A stretch of DNA of 64,000 bases from NCBI GenBank assembly GCA_943736015.1, contig OX031065.1, positions 14,103,427 to 14,167,426 of the forward strand, read 5' to 3'. Within the stretch, counting starts at the first letter, position 1; every line of letters begins with the position of its first letter. This DNA comes from Tridacna crocea (taxonomy: Eukaryota; Mollusca; Bivalvia; Cardiida; Cardiidae). The position numbers and the translations under genes are program-made. Shown piece by piece: positions 8,191 through 21,293 of the stretch. The notes under the pieces were generated by a model that saw only the letters and a program-made list of their open reading frames with translations, was not told the DNA's origin and searched no databases.

Positions 8191-9827
8191 TTACATCTTA
8201 TTTAATCTTTATGGCCTACTTCTAAATTCTTCAAACAAGAACAAGATTTTTTTATCAGAAAAAGTTTCCGCAACTGCAACCGGTTGCTTCTGAATTTTAT
8301 ATTTTCGCGCAGCGGTTAAACATAAAATTTGACTTATGACTCGCGTGGTCGTCAAAATTGGTTCAATGTTTTCGTCACCCTGGTAAGAAAACAGGGAAAA
8401 ATTTTGTTTACCTTTCTTTGATTTGTACAACAGGTATCGGTTGCCTCCGAAAGTGTCGAAGTTGCTTTTACGATGTTACGCACAGCACGTAACAGTCACG
8501 TGTGGGCGAGATGGTCACCGTAACCAAATCAGTGGCCCTAGTGAGAGAAAATGAAAAAGAAAAATCTGTATAATAGACTTAAGCAACCATTGTCGTATGC
8601 TATAAAATATTCCCTAAGTCGAATTTTCATGTTTTTGCGGATACGTAAGAGGCACCTGCCAGACAGTAGACAACCTAAATGGGTTTGTTGTCAGGTATAA
8701 AAAGATTGGAAAAAAAAATATTAGAAATTATATAAGTTCCCTCTATTTGACCTATCGAGCAACAGGTGTCGTCTGCTATGAAATGCTCCGTAAGTCAATT
8801 TTTCGCGGAGACGTAACTGACACCTATGAGACGGTAGTCAACGTAAATGGATTTGTCGTCACGGTATAAAGAGATTGGAGAAAAAAATATACAGTAAAAA
8901 TTTAGTTCCTTTTGTTTGATTTATGCAATAAGAAGCAGTTGCTACTGAAAGAGCCTTCAGTCTTTTTTTAGCCACTTGTCGCATTATTTTCTGGGGTTTT
9001 CGCATGAGCGTAACGGGCACATATGAGACGGTAGTCAACGTAACTGGGTTTCTTGTTGTGGTTTGAAGAGATTAGAAAAATTACACTTCAGTTGCCTTTG
9101 TTTGATATATGGGTTTTCAGTGTCTTCTTTAGCCACTTGTCACATTAATTTTTGGGTTTTTTCTACACTGTACATTGATCACTTTGGCTTATTGAAAAGT
9201 TTCAATGTGCAGCATTTATTGTGGGTCCAGTTAGAAAAGCGAATCCAGTTTAGGGCTTGGGAGGGGGGGTGCATCGAGGGTTTAAGGGAAGTAACTCTTG
9301 CAAGGGGCTTGAAAAGACCAAAACAAGGTCTTCTGGGCCCCTATTTTCTTAAATGTTTGCCCATTTTCAGTGAAATCTGGCATGTGTGGATGGTGCATGC
9401 CTGGCAGTTTGCCAAGGACTGCACAGCAGCCTTTAAAGAAGACTTTAAATCCACTTTTATGCCGTTTTTTTTCACTGTTTTTTATCTATAAATTAGCGCC
9501 CATTTTGGAGCGATTTTGAAGGCCTCTGATTGGCTGATGGGCCCAGCTTTGAATTTGGCTGTTGGTACCCATTCTGATTTCCTTAAAGCTTCTCTGATTG
9601 GATAATTTCAGAGAGGGAAGAGATTTGATTGGCTGATGGGAAGGGGGGGGGAAATATCTGTTTATCCTTATTAACCTTTTACCACATAATGAAGCGGCTT
9701 TTTAACACCCCGAAGGCTTTTGAAAATAAACTGAGGAAAGGAGAAAATGCGGGCTACCAGCATTTTCTCCTTTTCCCACAATGTTTTCTACCCTATCAAA
9801 GAAAAAAATTGGATATTTTAGTTATTC
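8191..9827. repeat. Monomer copy 6 (h1)
   Basis: Length 1637. Shares 67A, 275C, 377T and 937C with copies 1 and 11. I saw no difference from copy 1. Confidence 0.96.
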
Positions 9828-11466
9828 TTACATCTTATTTAATCTTTATGGCCTACTTCTAAATTCTTCAAACAAGAACAAGATTTTTTTATCGGAAAAA
9901 GATTCCGCAACTGCAACCGGTTGCTTCTGAATTTTATATTTTCGCGCAGCGGTTAAACATAAAATTTGACTTATGACTCGCGTGGTCGTCAAAATTGGTT
10001 CAATGTTTTCGTCACCCTGGTAAGAAAACAGGGAAAAATTTTGTTTACCTTTCTTTGATTTGTACAACAGGTATCGGTTGCCTCCGAAAGTGTCGAAGTT
10101 GATTTTACGATGTTACGCACAGCACGTAACAGTCACGTGTGGGCGAGATGGTCACCGTAACCAAATCAGTGGCCCTAGTGAGAGAAAATGAAAAAGAAAA
10201 ATCCGTATAATAGACTTAAGCAACCATTGTCGTATGCTATAAAATATTCCCTAAGTCGAATTTTCATGTTTTTGCAGATATGTAAGAGGCACCTGCCAGA
10301 CAGTAGACAACCTAAATGGGTTTGTTGTCAGGTATAAAAAGATTGGAAAAAAAAATATTAGAAATTATATAAGTTCCCTCTATTTGACCTATCGAGCAAC
10401 AGGTGTCGTCTGCTATGAAATGCTCCGTAAGTCAATTTTTCGCGGAGACGTAACTGACACCTATGAGACGGTAGTCAACGTAAATGGATTTGTCGTCACG
10501 GTATAAAGAGATTGGAGAAAAAAATATACAGTAAAAATTTAGTTCCTTTTGTTTGATTTATGCAATAAGAAGCAGTTGCTACTGAAAGAGCCTTCAGTCT
10601 TTTTTTAGCCACTTGTCGCATTATTTTCTGGGGTTTTCGCATGAGCGTAACGGGCACATATGAGACGGTAGTCAACGTAACTGGGTTTCTTGTTGTGGTT
10701 TGAAGAGATTAGAAAAATTACACTTCAGTTGCCTTTGTTTGATATATGGGTTTTCAGTGTCTTTTTTAGCCACTTGTCACATTAATTTTTGGTTTTTTTC
10801 TACACTGTACATTGATCACTTTGGCTTATTGAAAAGTTTCAATGTGCAGCATTTATTGTGGGTCCAGTTAGAAAAGCGAATCCAGTTTAGGGCTTGGGAG
10901 GGGGGGGTGCATCGAGGGTTTAAGGGAAGTAACTCTTGCAAGGGGCTTGAAAAGACCAAAACAAGGTCTTCTGGGCCCCTATTTTCTTAAATGTTTGCCC
11001 ATTTTCAGTGAAATCTGGCATGTGTGGATGGTGCATGCCTGGCAGTTTGCCAAGGACTGCACAGCAGCCTTTAAAGAAGACTTTAAATCCACTTTTATGC
11101 CGTTTTTTTTCACTGTTTTTTATCTATAAATTAGCGCCCATTTTGGAGCGATTTTGAAGGCCTCTGATTGGCTGATGGGCCCAGCTTTGAATTTGGCTGT
11201 TGGTACCCATTCTGATTTCCTTAAAGCTTCTCTGATTGGATAATTTCAGAGAGGGAAGAGATTTGATTGGCTGATGGGAAGGGGGGGGGGAAATATCTGT
11301 TTATCCTTATTAACCTTTTACCACATAATGAAGCGGCTTTTTAACACCCCGAAGGCTTTTGAAAATAAACTGAGGAAAGGAGAAAATGCGGGCTACCAGC
11401 ATTTTCTCCTTTTCCCACAATGTTTTCTACCCTATCAAAGAAAAAAATTGGATATTTTAGTTATTC
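9828..11466. repeat. Monomer copy 7 (h2)
   Basis: Length 1639. h2 states 75A, 449A, 454T and 966T. First G-run 8 and second 10, against 9 and 9 in copy 2: opposite homopolymer changes that leave the length the same. Confidence 0.96.
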
Positions 11467-13104
11467 TTACATCTTATTTAATCTTTATGGCCTACTTCTA
11501 AATTCTTCAAACAAGAACAAGATTTTTTTATCGGAAAAAGATTCCGCAACTGCAACCGGTTGCTTCTGAATTTTATATTTTCGCGCAGCGGTTAAACATA
11601 AAATTTGACTTATGACTCGCGTGGTCGTCAAAATTGGTTCAATGTTTTCGTCACCCTGGTAAGAAAACAGGGAAAAATTTTGTTTACCTTTCTTTGATTT
11701 GTACAACAGGTATCGGTTGCCTCCGAAAGTGTCGAAGTTGATTTTACGATGTTACGCACAGCACGTAACAGTCACGTGTGGGCAAGATGGTCACCGTAAC
11801 CAAATCAGTGGCCCTAGTGAGAGAAAATGAAAAAGAAAAATCCGTATAATAGACTTAAGCAACCATTGTCGTATGCTATAAAATATTCCCTAAGTCGAAT
11901 TTTCATGTTTTTGCGGATACGTAAGAGGCACCTGCCAGACAGTAGACAACCTAAATGGGTTTGTTGTCAGGTATAAAAAGATTGGAAAATTAAAAATATT
12001 AGAAATTAAATAAGTTCCCTCTATTTGACCTATCGAGCAACAGGTGTCGTCTGCTATGAAATGCTCCGTAAGTCAATTTTTCGCGGAGATGTAACTGACA
12101 CCTATGAGACGGTAGTCAACGTAAATGGATTTGTCGTCACGGTATAAAGAGATTGGAGAAAAAAATATACAGTAAAAATTTAGTTCCTTTTGTTCGCTTT
12201 ATGCAATAAGAAGCAGTTGCTACTGAAAGAGCCTTCAGTCTTTTTTTAGCCACTTGTCGCATTATTTTCTGGGGTTTTCGCATGAGTGTAACGGGCACAT
12301 ATGAGACGGTAGTCAACGTAACTGGGTTTCTTGTTGTGGTTTGAAGAGATTAGAAAAATTACACTTCAGTTGCCTTTGTTTGATATATGGGTTTTCAGTG
12401 TCTTTTTTAGCCACTTGTCACATTAATTTTTGGGTTTTTTCTACACTGTACATTGATCACTTTGGCTTATTGAAAAGTTTCAATGTGCAGCATTTATTGT
12501 GGGTCCAGTTAGAAAAGCGAATCCAGTTTAGGGCTTAGGAGGGGGGGTGCATCGAGGGTTTAAGGGAAGTAACTCTTGCAAGGGGCTTGAAAAGACCAAA
12601 ACAAGGTCTTCTGGGCCCCTATTTTCTTAAATGTTTGCCCATTTTCAGTGAAATCTGGCATGTGTGGATGGTGCATGCCTGGCAGTTTGCCAAGGACTGC
12701 ACAGCAGCCTTTAAAGAAGACTTTAAATCCACTTTTATGCCGTTTTTTTTCACTGTTTTTTATCTATAAATTAGCGCCCATTTTGGAGCGATTTTGAAGG
12801 CCTCTGATTGGCTGATGGGCCCAGCTTTGAATTTGGCTGTTGGTACCCATTCTGATTTCCTTAAAGCTTCTCTGATTGGATAATTTCAGAGAGGGAAGAG
12901 ATTTGATTGGCTGATGGGAAGGGGGGGGAAATATCTGTTTATCCTTATTAACCTTTTACCACATAATGAAGCGGCTTTTTAACACCCCGAAGGCTTTTGA
13001 AAATAAACTGAGGAAAGGAGAAAATGCGGGCTACCAGCATTTTCTCCTTTTCCCACAATGTTTTCTACCCTATCAAAGAAAAAAATTGGATATTTTAGTT
13101 ATTC
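11467..13104. repeat. Monomer copy 8 (h3)
   Basis: Length 1638. All the h3 states listed for copy 3, including the TAG made by 1069A at about 12536. No difference from copy 3 seen. Confidence 0.96.
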
Positions 13105-14741
13105 TTACATCTTATTTAATCTTTATGGCCTACTTCTAAATTCTTCAAACAAGAACAAGATTTTTTTATCGGAAAAAGTTTCCGCAACTGCAACTGGTTG
13201 CTTCTGAATTTTATATTTTCGCGCAGCGGTTAAACATAAAATTTGACTTATGACTCGCGTGGTCGTCAAAATTGGTTCAATGTTTTCGTCACCCTGGTAA
13301 GAAAACAGGGAAAAATTTTGTTTACCTTTCTTTGATTTGTACAACAGGTATCGGTTGCCTCCGAAAGTGTCGAAGTTGATTTTACGATGTTACGCACAGC
13401 ACATAACAGTCACGTGTGGGCGAGATGGTCACCGTAACCAAATCAGTGGCCCTAGTGAGAGAAAATGAAAAAGAAAAATCCGTATAATAGACTTAAGCAA
13501 CCATTGTCGTATGCTATAAAATATTCCCTAAGTCGAATTTTCATGTTTTTGCGGATAAGTAAGAGGCACCTGCCAGACAGTAGACAACCTAAATGGGTTT
13601 GTTGTCAGGTATAAAAAGATTGGAAAAAAAAAATATTAGAAATTATATAAGTTCCCTCTATTTGACCTATCGAGCAACAGGTGTCGTCTGCTATGAAATG
13701 CTCCGTAAGTCAATTTTTCGCGGAGACGTAACTGACACCTATGAGACGGTAGTCAACGTAAATGGATTTGTCGTCACGGTATAAAGAGATTGGAGAAAAA
13801 AATATACAGTAAAAATTTAGTTCCTTTTGTTTGATTTATGCAATAAGAAGCAGTTGCTACTGAAAGAGCCTTCAGTCTTTTTTTAGCCACTTGTCGCATT
13901 ATTTTCTGGGGTTTTCGCATGAGCGTAACGGGCACATATGAGACGGTAGTCAACGTAACTGGGTTTCTTGTTGTGGTTTGAAGAGATTAGAAAAATTACA
14001 CTTCAGTTGCCTTTGTTTGATATATGGGTTTTCAGTGTCTTTTTTAGCCACTTGTCACATTAATTTTTGGGTTTTTTCTACACTGTACATTGATCACTTT
14101 GGCTTATTGAAAAGTTTCAATGTGCAGCATTTATTGTGGGTCCAGTTAGAAAAGCGAATCCAGTTTAGGGCTTGGGAGGGGGGGTGCATCGAGGGTTTAA
14201 GGGAAGTAACTCTTGCAAGGGGCTTGAAAAGACCAAAACAAGGTCTTCTGGGCCCCTATTTTCTTAAATGTTTGCCCATTTTCAGTGAAATCTGGCATGT
14301 GTGGATGGTGCATGCCTGGCAGTTTGCCAAGGACTGCACAGCAGCCTTTAAAGAAGACTTTAAATCCACTTTTATGCCGTTTTTTTTCACTGTTTTTTAT
14401 CTATAAATTAGCGCCCATTTTGGAGCGATTTTGAAGGCCTCTGATTGGCTGATGGGCCCAGCTTTGAATTTGGCTGTTGGTACCCATTCTGATTTCCTTA
14501 AAGCTTCTCTGATTGGATAATTTCAGAGAGGGAAGAGATTTGATTGGCTGATGGGAAGGGGGGGGGAATATCTGTTTATCCTTATTAACCTTTTACCACA
14601 TAATGAAGCGGCTTTTTAACACCCCGAAGGCTTTTGAAAATAAACTGAGGAAAGGAGAAAATGCGGGCTACCAGCATTTTCTCCTTTTCCCACAATGTTT
14701 TCTACCCTATCAAAGAAAAAAATTGGATATTTTAGTTATTC
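13105..14741. repeat. Monomer copy 9 (h4)
   Basis: Length 1637. h4 states 91T, 299A, 454A and the shortened AA after the second G-run. Keeps G at m581 where copy 4 has A. Confidence 0.96.
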
Positions 14742-16379
14742 TTACATCTTATTTAATCTTTATGGCCTACTTCTAAATTCTTCAAACAAGAACAAGATTT
14801 TTTTATCGGAAAAAGTTTCCGCAACTGCAACCGGTTGCTTCTGAATTTTATATTTTCGCGCAGCGGTTAAACATAAAATTGGACTTATGACTCGCGTGGT
14901 CGTCAAAATTGGTTCAATGTTTTCGTCACCCTGGTAAGAAAACAGGGAAAAATTTTGTTTACCTTTCTTTGATTTGTACAACAGGTATCGGTTGCCTCCG
15001 AAAGTGTCGAAGTTGATTTTACGATGTTACGCACAGCACGTAACAGTCACGTGTGGGCGAGATGGTCACCGTAACCAAATCAGTGGCCCTAGTGAGAGAA
15101 AATGAAAAAGAAAAATCCGTATAATAGACTTAAGCAACCATTGTCGTATGCTATAAAATATTCCCTAAGTCGAATTTTCATGTTTTTGCGGATACGTAAG
15201 AGGCACCTGCCAGACAGTAGACAACCTAAATGGGTTTGTTGTCAGGTATAAAAAGATTGGAAAAAAAAAATATTAGAAATTATATAAGTTCCCTCTATTT
15301 GACCTATCAAGCAACAGGTGTCGTCTGCTATGAAATGCTCCGTAAGTCAATTTTTCGCGGAGACGTAACTGACACCTATGAGACGGTAGTCAACGTAAAT
15401 GGATTTGTCGTCACGGTATAAAGAGATTGGAGAAAAAAATATACAGTAAAAATTTAGTTCCTTTTGTTTGATTTATGCAATAAGAAGCAGTTGCTACTGA
15501 AAGAGCCTTCAGTCTTTTTTTAGCCACTTGTCGCATTATTTTCTGGGGTTTTCGCATGAGCGTAACGGGCACATATGAGACGGTAGTCAACGTAACTGGG
15601 TTTCTTGTTGTGGTTTGAAGAGATTAGAAAAATTACACTTCAGTTGCCTTTGTTTGATATATGGGTTTTCAGTGTCTTTTTTAGCCACTTGTCACATTAA
15701 TTTTTGGGTTTTTTCTATACTGTACATTGATCACTTTGGCTTATTGAAAAGTTTCAATGTGCAGCATTTATTGTGGGTCCAGTTAGAAAAGCGAATCCAG
15801 TTTAGGGCTTGGGAGGGGGGGTGCATCGAGGGTTTAAGGGAAGTAACTCTTGCAAGGGGCTTGAAAAGACCAAAACAAGGTCTTCTGGGCCCCTATTTTC
15901 TTAAATGTTTGCCCATTTTCAGTGAAATCTGGCATGTGTGGATGGTGCATGCCTGGCAGTTTGCCAAGGACTGCACAGCAGCCTTTAAAGAAGACTTTAA
16001 ATCCACTTTTATGCCGTTTTTTTTCACTGTTTTTTATCTATAAATTAGCGCCCATTTTGGAGCGATTTTGAAGGCCTCTGATTGGCTGATGGGCCCAGCT
16101 TTGAATTTGGCTGTTGGTACCCATTCTGATTTCCTTAAAGCTTCTCTGATTGGATAATTTCAGAGAGGGAAGAGATTTGATTGGCTGATGGGATGGGGGG
16201 GGGAAATATCTGTTTATCCTTATTAACCTTTTACCACATAATGAAGCGGCTTTTTAACACCCCGAAGGCTTTTGAAAATAAACTGAGGAAAGGAGAAAAT
16301 GCGGGCTACCAGCATTTTCTCCTTTTCCCACAATGTTTTCTACCCTATCAAAGAAAAAAATTGGATATTTTAGTTATTC
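14742..16379. repeat. Monomer copy 10 (h5)
   Basis: Length 1638. h5 states 140G, 567A, 976T and 1452T. Pure A-run of 10 in place of the TT-interrupted run of copy 5; lacks copy 5's private changes. Confidence 0.96.
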
Positions 16380-18017
16380 TTACATCTTATTTAATCTTTA
16401 TGGCCTACTTCTAAATTCTTCAAACAAGAACAAGATTTTTTTATCAGAAAAAGTTTCCGCAACTGCAACCGGTTGCTTCTGAATTTTATATTTTCGCGCA
16501 GCGGTTAAACATAAAATTTGACTTATGACTCGCGTGGTCGTCAAAATTGGTTCAATGTTTTCGTCACCCTGGTAAGAAAACAGGGAAAAATTTTGTTTAC
16601 CTTTCTTTGATTTGTACAACAGGTATCGGTTGCCTCCGAAAGTGTCGAAGTTGCTTTTACGATGTTACGCACAGCACGTAACAGTCACGTGTGGGCGAGA
16701 TGGTCACCGTAACCAAATCAGTGGCCCTAGTGAGAGAAAATGAAAAAGAAAAATCTGTATAATAGACTTAAGCAACCATTGTCGTATGCTATAAAATATT
16801 CCCTAAGTCGAATTTTCATGTTTTTGCGGATACGTAAGAGGCACCTGCCAGACAGTAGACAACCTAAATGGGTTTGTTGTCAGGTATAAAAAGATTGGAA
16901 AAAAAAATATTAGAAATTATATAAGTTCCCTCTATTTGACCTATCGAGCAACAGGTGTCGTCTGCTATGAAATGCTCCGTAAGTCAATTTTTCGCGGAGA
17001 CGTAACTGACACCTATGAGACGGTAGTCAACGTAAATGGATTTGTCGTCACGGTATAAAGAGATTGGAGAAAAAAATATACAGTAAAAATTTAGTTCCTT
17101 TTGTTTGATTTATGCAATAAGAAGCAGTTGCTACTGAAAGAGCCTTCAGTCTTTTTTTAGCCACTTGTCGCATTATTTTCTGGGGTTTTCGCATGAGCGT
17201 AACGGGCACATATGAGACGGTAGTCAACGTAACTGGGTTTCTTGTTGTGGTTTGAAGAGATTAGAAAAATTACACTTCAGTTGCCTTTGTTTGATATATG
17301 GGTTTTCAGTGTCTTCTTTAGCCACTTGTCACATTAATTTTTGGGTTTTTTCTACACTGTACATTGATCACTTTGGCTTATTGAAAAGTTTCAATGTGCA
17401 GCATTTATTGTGGGTCCAGTTAGAAAAGCGAATCCAGTTTAGGGCTTGGGAGGGGGGGTGCATCGAGGGTTTAAGGGAAGTAACTCTTGCAAGGGGCTTG
17501 AAAAGACCAAAACAAGGTCTTCTGGGCCCCTATTTTCTTAAATGTTTGCCCATTTTCAGTGAAATCTGGCATGTGTGGATGGTGCATGCCTGGCAGTTTG
17601 CCAAGGACTGCACAGCAGCCTTTAAAGAAGACTTTAAATCCACTTTTATGCCGTTTTTTTTCACTGTTTTTTATCTATAAATTAGCGCCCATTTTGGAGC
17701 GATTTTGAAGGCCTCTGATTGGCTGATGGGCCCAGCTTTGAATTTGGCTGTTGGTACCCATTCTGATTTCCTTAAAGCTTCTCTGATTGGATAATTTCAG
17801 AGAGGGAAGAGATTTGATTGGCTGATGGGAAGGGGGGGGGGAAATATCTGTTTATCCTTATTAACCTTTTACCACATAATGAAGCGGCTTTTTAACACCC
17901 CGAAGGCTTTTGAAAATAAACTGAGGAAAGGAGAAAATGCGGGCTACCAGCATTTTCTCCTTTTCCCACAATGTTTTCTACCCTATCAAAGAAAAAAATT
18001 GGATATTTTAGTTATTC
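16380..18017. repeat. Monomer copy 11 (h1)
   Basis: Length 1638. h1 states 67A, 275C, 377T and 937C; one extra G in the second G-run (10) explains the extra base over copies 1 and 6. Confidence 0.96.
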
Positions 18018-19655
18018 TTACATCTTATTTAATCTTTATGGCCTACTTCTAAATTCTTCAAACAAGAACAAGATTTTTTTATCGGAAAAAGATTCCGCAA
18101 CTGCAACCGGTTGCTTCTGAATTTTATATTTTCGCGCAGCGGTTAAACATAAAATTTGACTTATGACTCGCGTGGTCGTCAAAATTGGTTCAATGTTTTC
18201 GTCACCCTGGTAAGAAAACAGGGAAAAATTTTGTTTACCTTTCTTTGATTTGTACAACAGGTATCGGTTGCCTCCGAAAGTGTCGAAGTTGATTTTACGA
18301 TGTTACGCACAGCACGTAACAGTCACGTGTGGGCGAGATGGTCACCGTAACCAAATCAGTGGCCCTAGTGAGAGAAAATGAAAAAGAAAAATCCGTAAAA
18401 TAGACTTAAGCAACCATTGTCGTATGCTATAAAATATTCCCTAAGTCGAATTTTCATGTTTTTGCAGATATGTAAGAGGCACCTGCCAGACAGTAGACAA
18501 CCTAAATGGGTTTGTTGTCAGGTATAAAAAGATTGGAAAAAAAAATATTAGAAATTATATAAGTTCCCTCTATTTGACCTATCGAGCAACAGGTGTCGTC
18601 TGCTATGAAATGCTCCGTAAGTCAATTTTTCGCGGAGACGTAACTGACACCTATGAGACGGTAGTCAACGTAAATGGATTTGTCGTCACGGTATAAAGAG
18701 ATTGGAGAAAAAAATATACAGTAAAAATTTAGTTCCTTTTGTTTGATTTATGCAATAAGAAGCAGTTGCTACTGAAAGAGCCTTCAGTCTTTTTTTAGCC
18801 ACTTGTCGCATTATTTTCTGGGGTTTTCGCATGAGCGTAACGGGCACATATGAGACGGTAGTCAACGTAACTGGGTTTCTTGTTGTGGTTTGAAGAGATT
18901 AGAAAAATTACACTTCAGTTGCCTTTGTTTGATATATGGGTTTTCAGTGTCTTTTTTAGCCACTTGTCACATTAATTTTTGGTTTTTTTCTACACTGTAC
19001 ATTGATCACTTTGGCTTATTGAAAAGTTTCAATGTGCAGCATTTATTGTGGGTCCAGTTAGAAAAGCGAATCCAGTTTAGGGCTTGGGAGGGGGGGGTGC
19101 ATCGAGGGTTTAAGGGAAGTAACTCTTGCAAGGGGCTTGAAAAGACCAAAACAAGGTCTTCTGGGCCCCTATTTTCTTAAATGTTTGCCCATTTTCAGTG
19201 AAATCTGGCATGTGTGGATGGTGCATGCCTGGCAGTTTGCCAAGGACTGCACAGCAGCCTTTAAAGAAGACTTTAAATCCACTTTTATGCCGTTTTTTTT
19301 CACTGTTTTTTATCTATAAATTAGCGCCCATTTTGGAGCGATTTTGAAGGCCTCTGATTGGCTGATGGGCCCAGCTTTGAATTTGGCTGTTGGTACCCAT
19401 TCTGATTTCCTTAAAGCTTCTCTGATTGGATAATTTCAGAGAGGGAAGAGATTTGATTGGCTGATGGGAAGGGGGGGGGAAATATCTGTTTATCCTTATT
19501 AACCTTTTACCACATAATGAAGCGGCTTTTTAACACCCCGAAGGCTTTTGAAAATAAACTGAGGAAAGGAGAAAATGCGGGCTACCAGCATTTTCTCCTT
19601 TTCCCACAATGTTTTCTACCCTATCAAAGAAAAAAATTGGATATTTTAGTTATTC
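18018..19655. repeat. Monomer copy 12 (h2)
   Basis: Length 1638. h2 states 75A, 449A, 454T and 966T. First G-run 8. Private 381A (CCGTATAAT becomes CCGTAAAAT, near 18398). Confidence 0.95.
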
Positions 19656-21293
19656 TTACATCTTATTTAATCTTTATGGCCTACTTCTAAATTCTTCAAA
19701 CAAGAACAAGATTTTTTTATCGGAAAAAGATTCCGCAACTGCAACCGGTTGCTTCTGAATTTTATATTTTCGCGCAGCGGTTAAACATAAAATTTGACTT
19801 ATGACTCGCGTGGTCGTCAAAATTGGTTCAATGTTTTCGTCACCCTGGTAAGAAAACAGGGAAAAATTTTGTTTACCTTTCTTTGATTTGTACAACAGGT
19901 ATCGGTTGCCTCCGAAAGTGTCGAAGTTGATTTTACGATGTTACGCACAGCACGTAACAGTCACGTGTGGGCAAGATGGTCACCGTAACCAAATCAGTGG
20001 CCCTAGTGAGAGAAAATGAAAAAGAAAAATCCGTATAATAGACTTAAGCAACCATTGTCGTATGCTATAAAATATTCCCTAAGTCGAATTTTCATGTTTT
20101 TGCGGATACGTAAGAGGCACCTGCCAGACAGTAGACAACCTAAATGGGTTTGTTGTCAGGTATAAAAAGATTGGAAAATTAAAAATATTAGAAATTAAAT
20201 AAGTTCCCTCTATTTGACCTATCGAGCAACAGGTGTCGTCTGCTATGAAATGCTCCGTAAGTCAATTTTTCGCGGAGATGTAACTGACACCTATGAGACG
20301 GTAGTCAACGTAAATGGATTTGTCGTCACGGTATAAAGAGATTGGAGAAAAAAATATACAGTAAAAATTTAGTTCCTTTTGTTCGCTTTATGCAATAAGA
20401 AGCAGTTGCTACTGAAAGAGCCTTCAGTCTTTTTTTAGCCACTTGTCGCATTATTTTCTGGGGTTTTCGCATGAGTGTAACGGGCACATATGAGACGGTA
20501 GTCAACGTAACTGGGTTTCTTGTTGTGGTTTGAAGAGATTAGAAAAATTACACTTCAGTTGCCTTTGTTTGATATATGGGTTTTCAGTGTCTTTTTTAGC
20601 CACTTGTCACATTAATTTTTGGGTTTTTTCTACACTGTACATTGATCACTTTGGCTTATTGAAAAGTTTCAATGTGCAGCATTTATTGTGGGTCCAGTTA
20701 GAAAAGCGAATCCAGTTTAGGGCTTAGGAGGGGGGGTGCATCGAGGGTTTAAGGGAAGTAACTCTTGCAAGGGGCTTGAAAAGACCAAAACAAGGTCTTC
20801 TGGGCCCCTATTTTCTTAAATGTTTGCCCATTTTCAGTGAAATCTGGCATGTGTGGATGGTGCATGCCTGGCAGTTTGCCAAGGACTGCACAGCAGCCTT
20901 TAAAGAAGACTTTAAATCCACTTTTATGCCGTTTTTTTTCACTGTTTTTTATCTATAAATTAGCGCCCATTTTGGAGCGATTTTGAAGGCCTCTGATTGG
21001 CTGATGGGCCCAGCTTTGAATTTGGCTGTTGGTACCCATTCTGATTTCCTTAAAGCTTCTCTGATTGGATAATTTCAGAGAGGAAAGGGATTTGATTGGC
21101 TGATGGGAAGGGGGGGGAAATATCTGTTTATCCTTATTAACCTTTTACCACATAATGAAGCGGCTTTTTAACACCCCGAAGGCTTTTGAAAATAAACTGA
21201 GGAAAGGAGAAAATGCGGGCTACCAGCATTTTCTCCTTTTCCCACAATGTTTTCTACCCTATCAAAGAAAAAAATTGGATATTTTAGTTATTC
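19656..21293. repeat. Monomer copy 13 (h3); last monomer of block I
   Basis: Length 1638. Carries all h3 states through 1069A (TAG at about 20725). Two private changes near its end, 1427A (21084) and 1431G (21088), lie just before the place where the h1-h5 order breaks. Confidence 0.95.

Larger units (their letters stand above)
1..21293. repeat. Higher-order repeat block I: five-monomer unit (h1-h5), 2.6 rounds
   Basis: Copies five apart share private variants, so the true period here is about 8190 bp: copies 1-5 (1-8190), 6-10 (8191-16379) and 11-13 (16380-21293). Diagnostic states by m position: h1 has 67A, 275C, 377T, 937C. h2 has 75A, 449A, 454T, 966T. h3 has 75A, 318A, an A-run interrupted by TT, 541A, 622T, 727C, 729C, 819T, 1069A. 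h4 has 91T, 299A, 454A and one A fewer after the second G-run. h5 has 140G, 567A, 976T, 1452T. Rounds differ from each other mostly by homopolymer length and a few substitutions, while neighbouring monomers within a round differ at many more sites. Confidence 0.95.
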
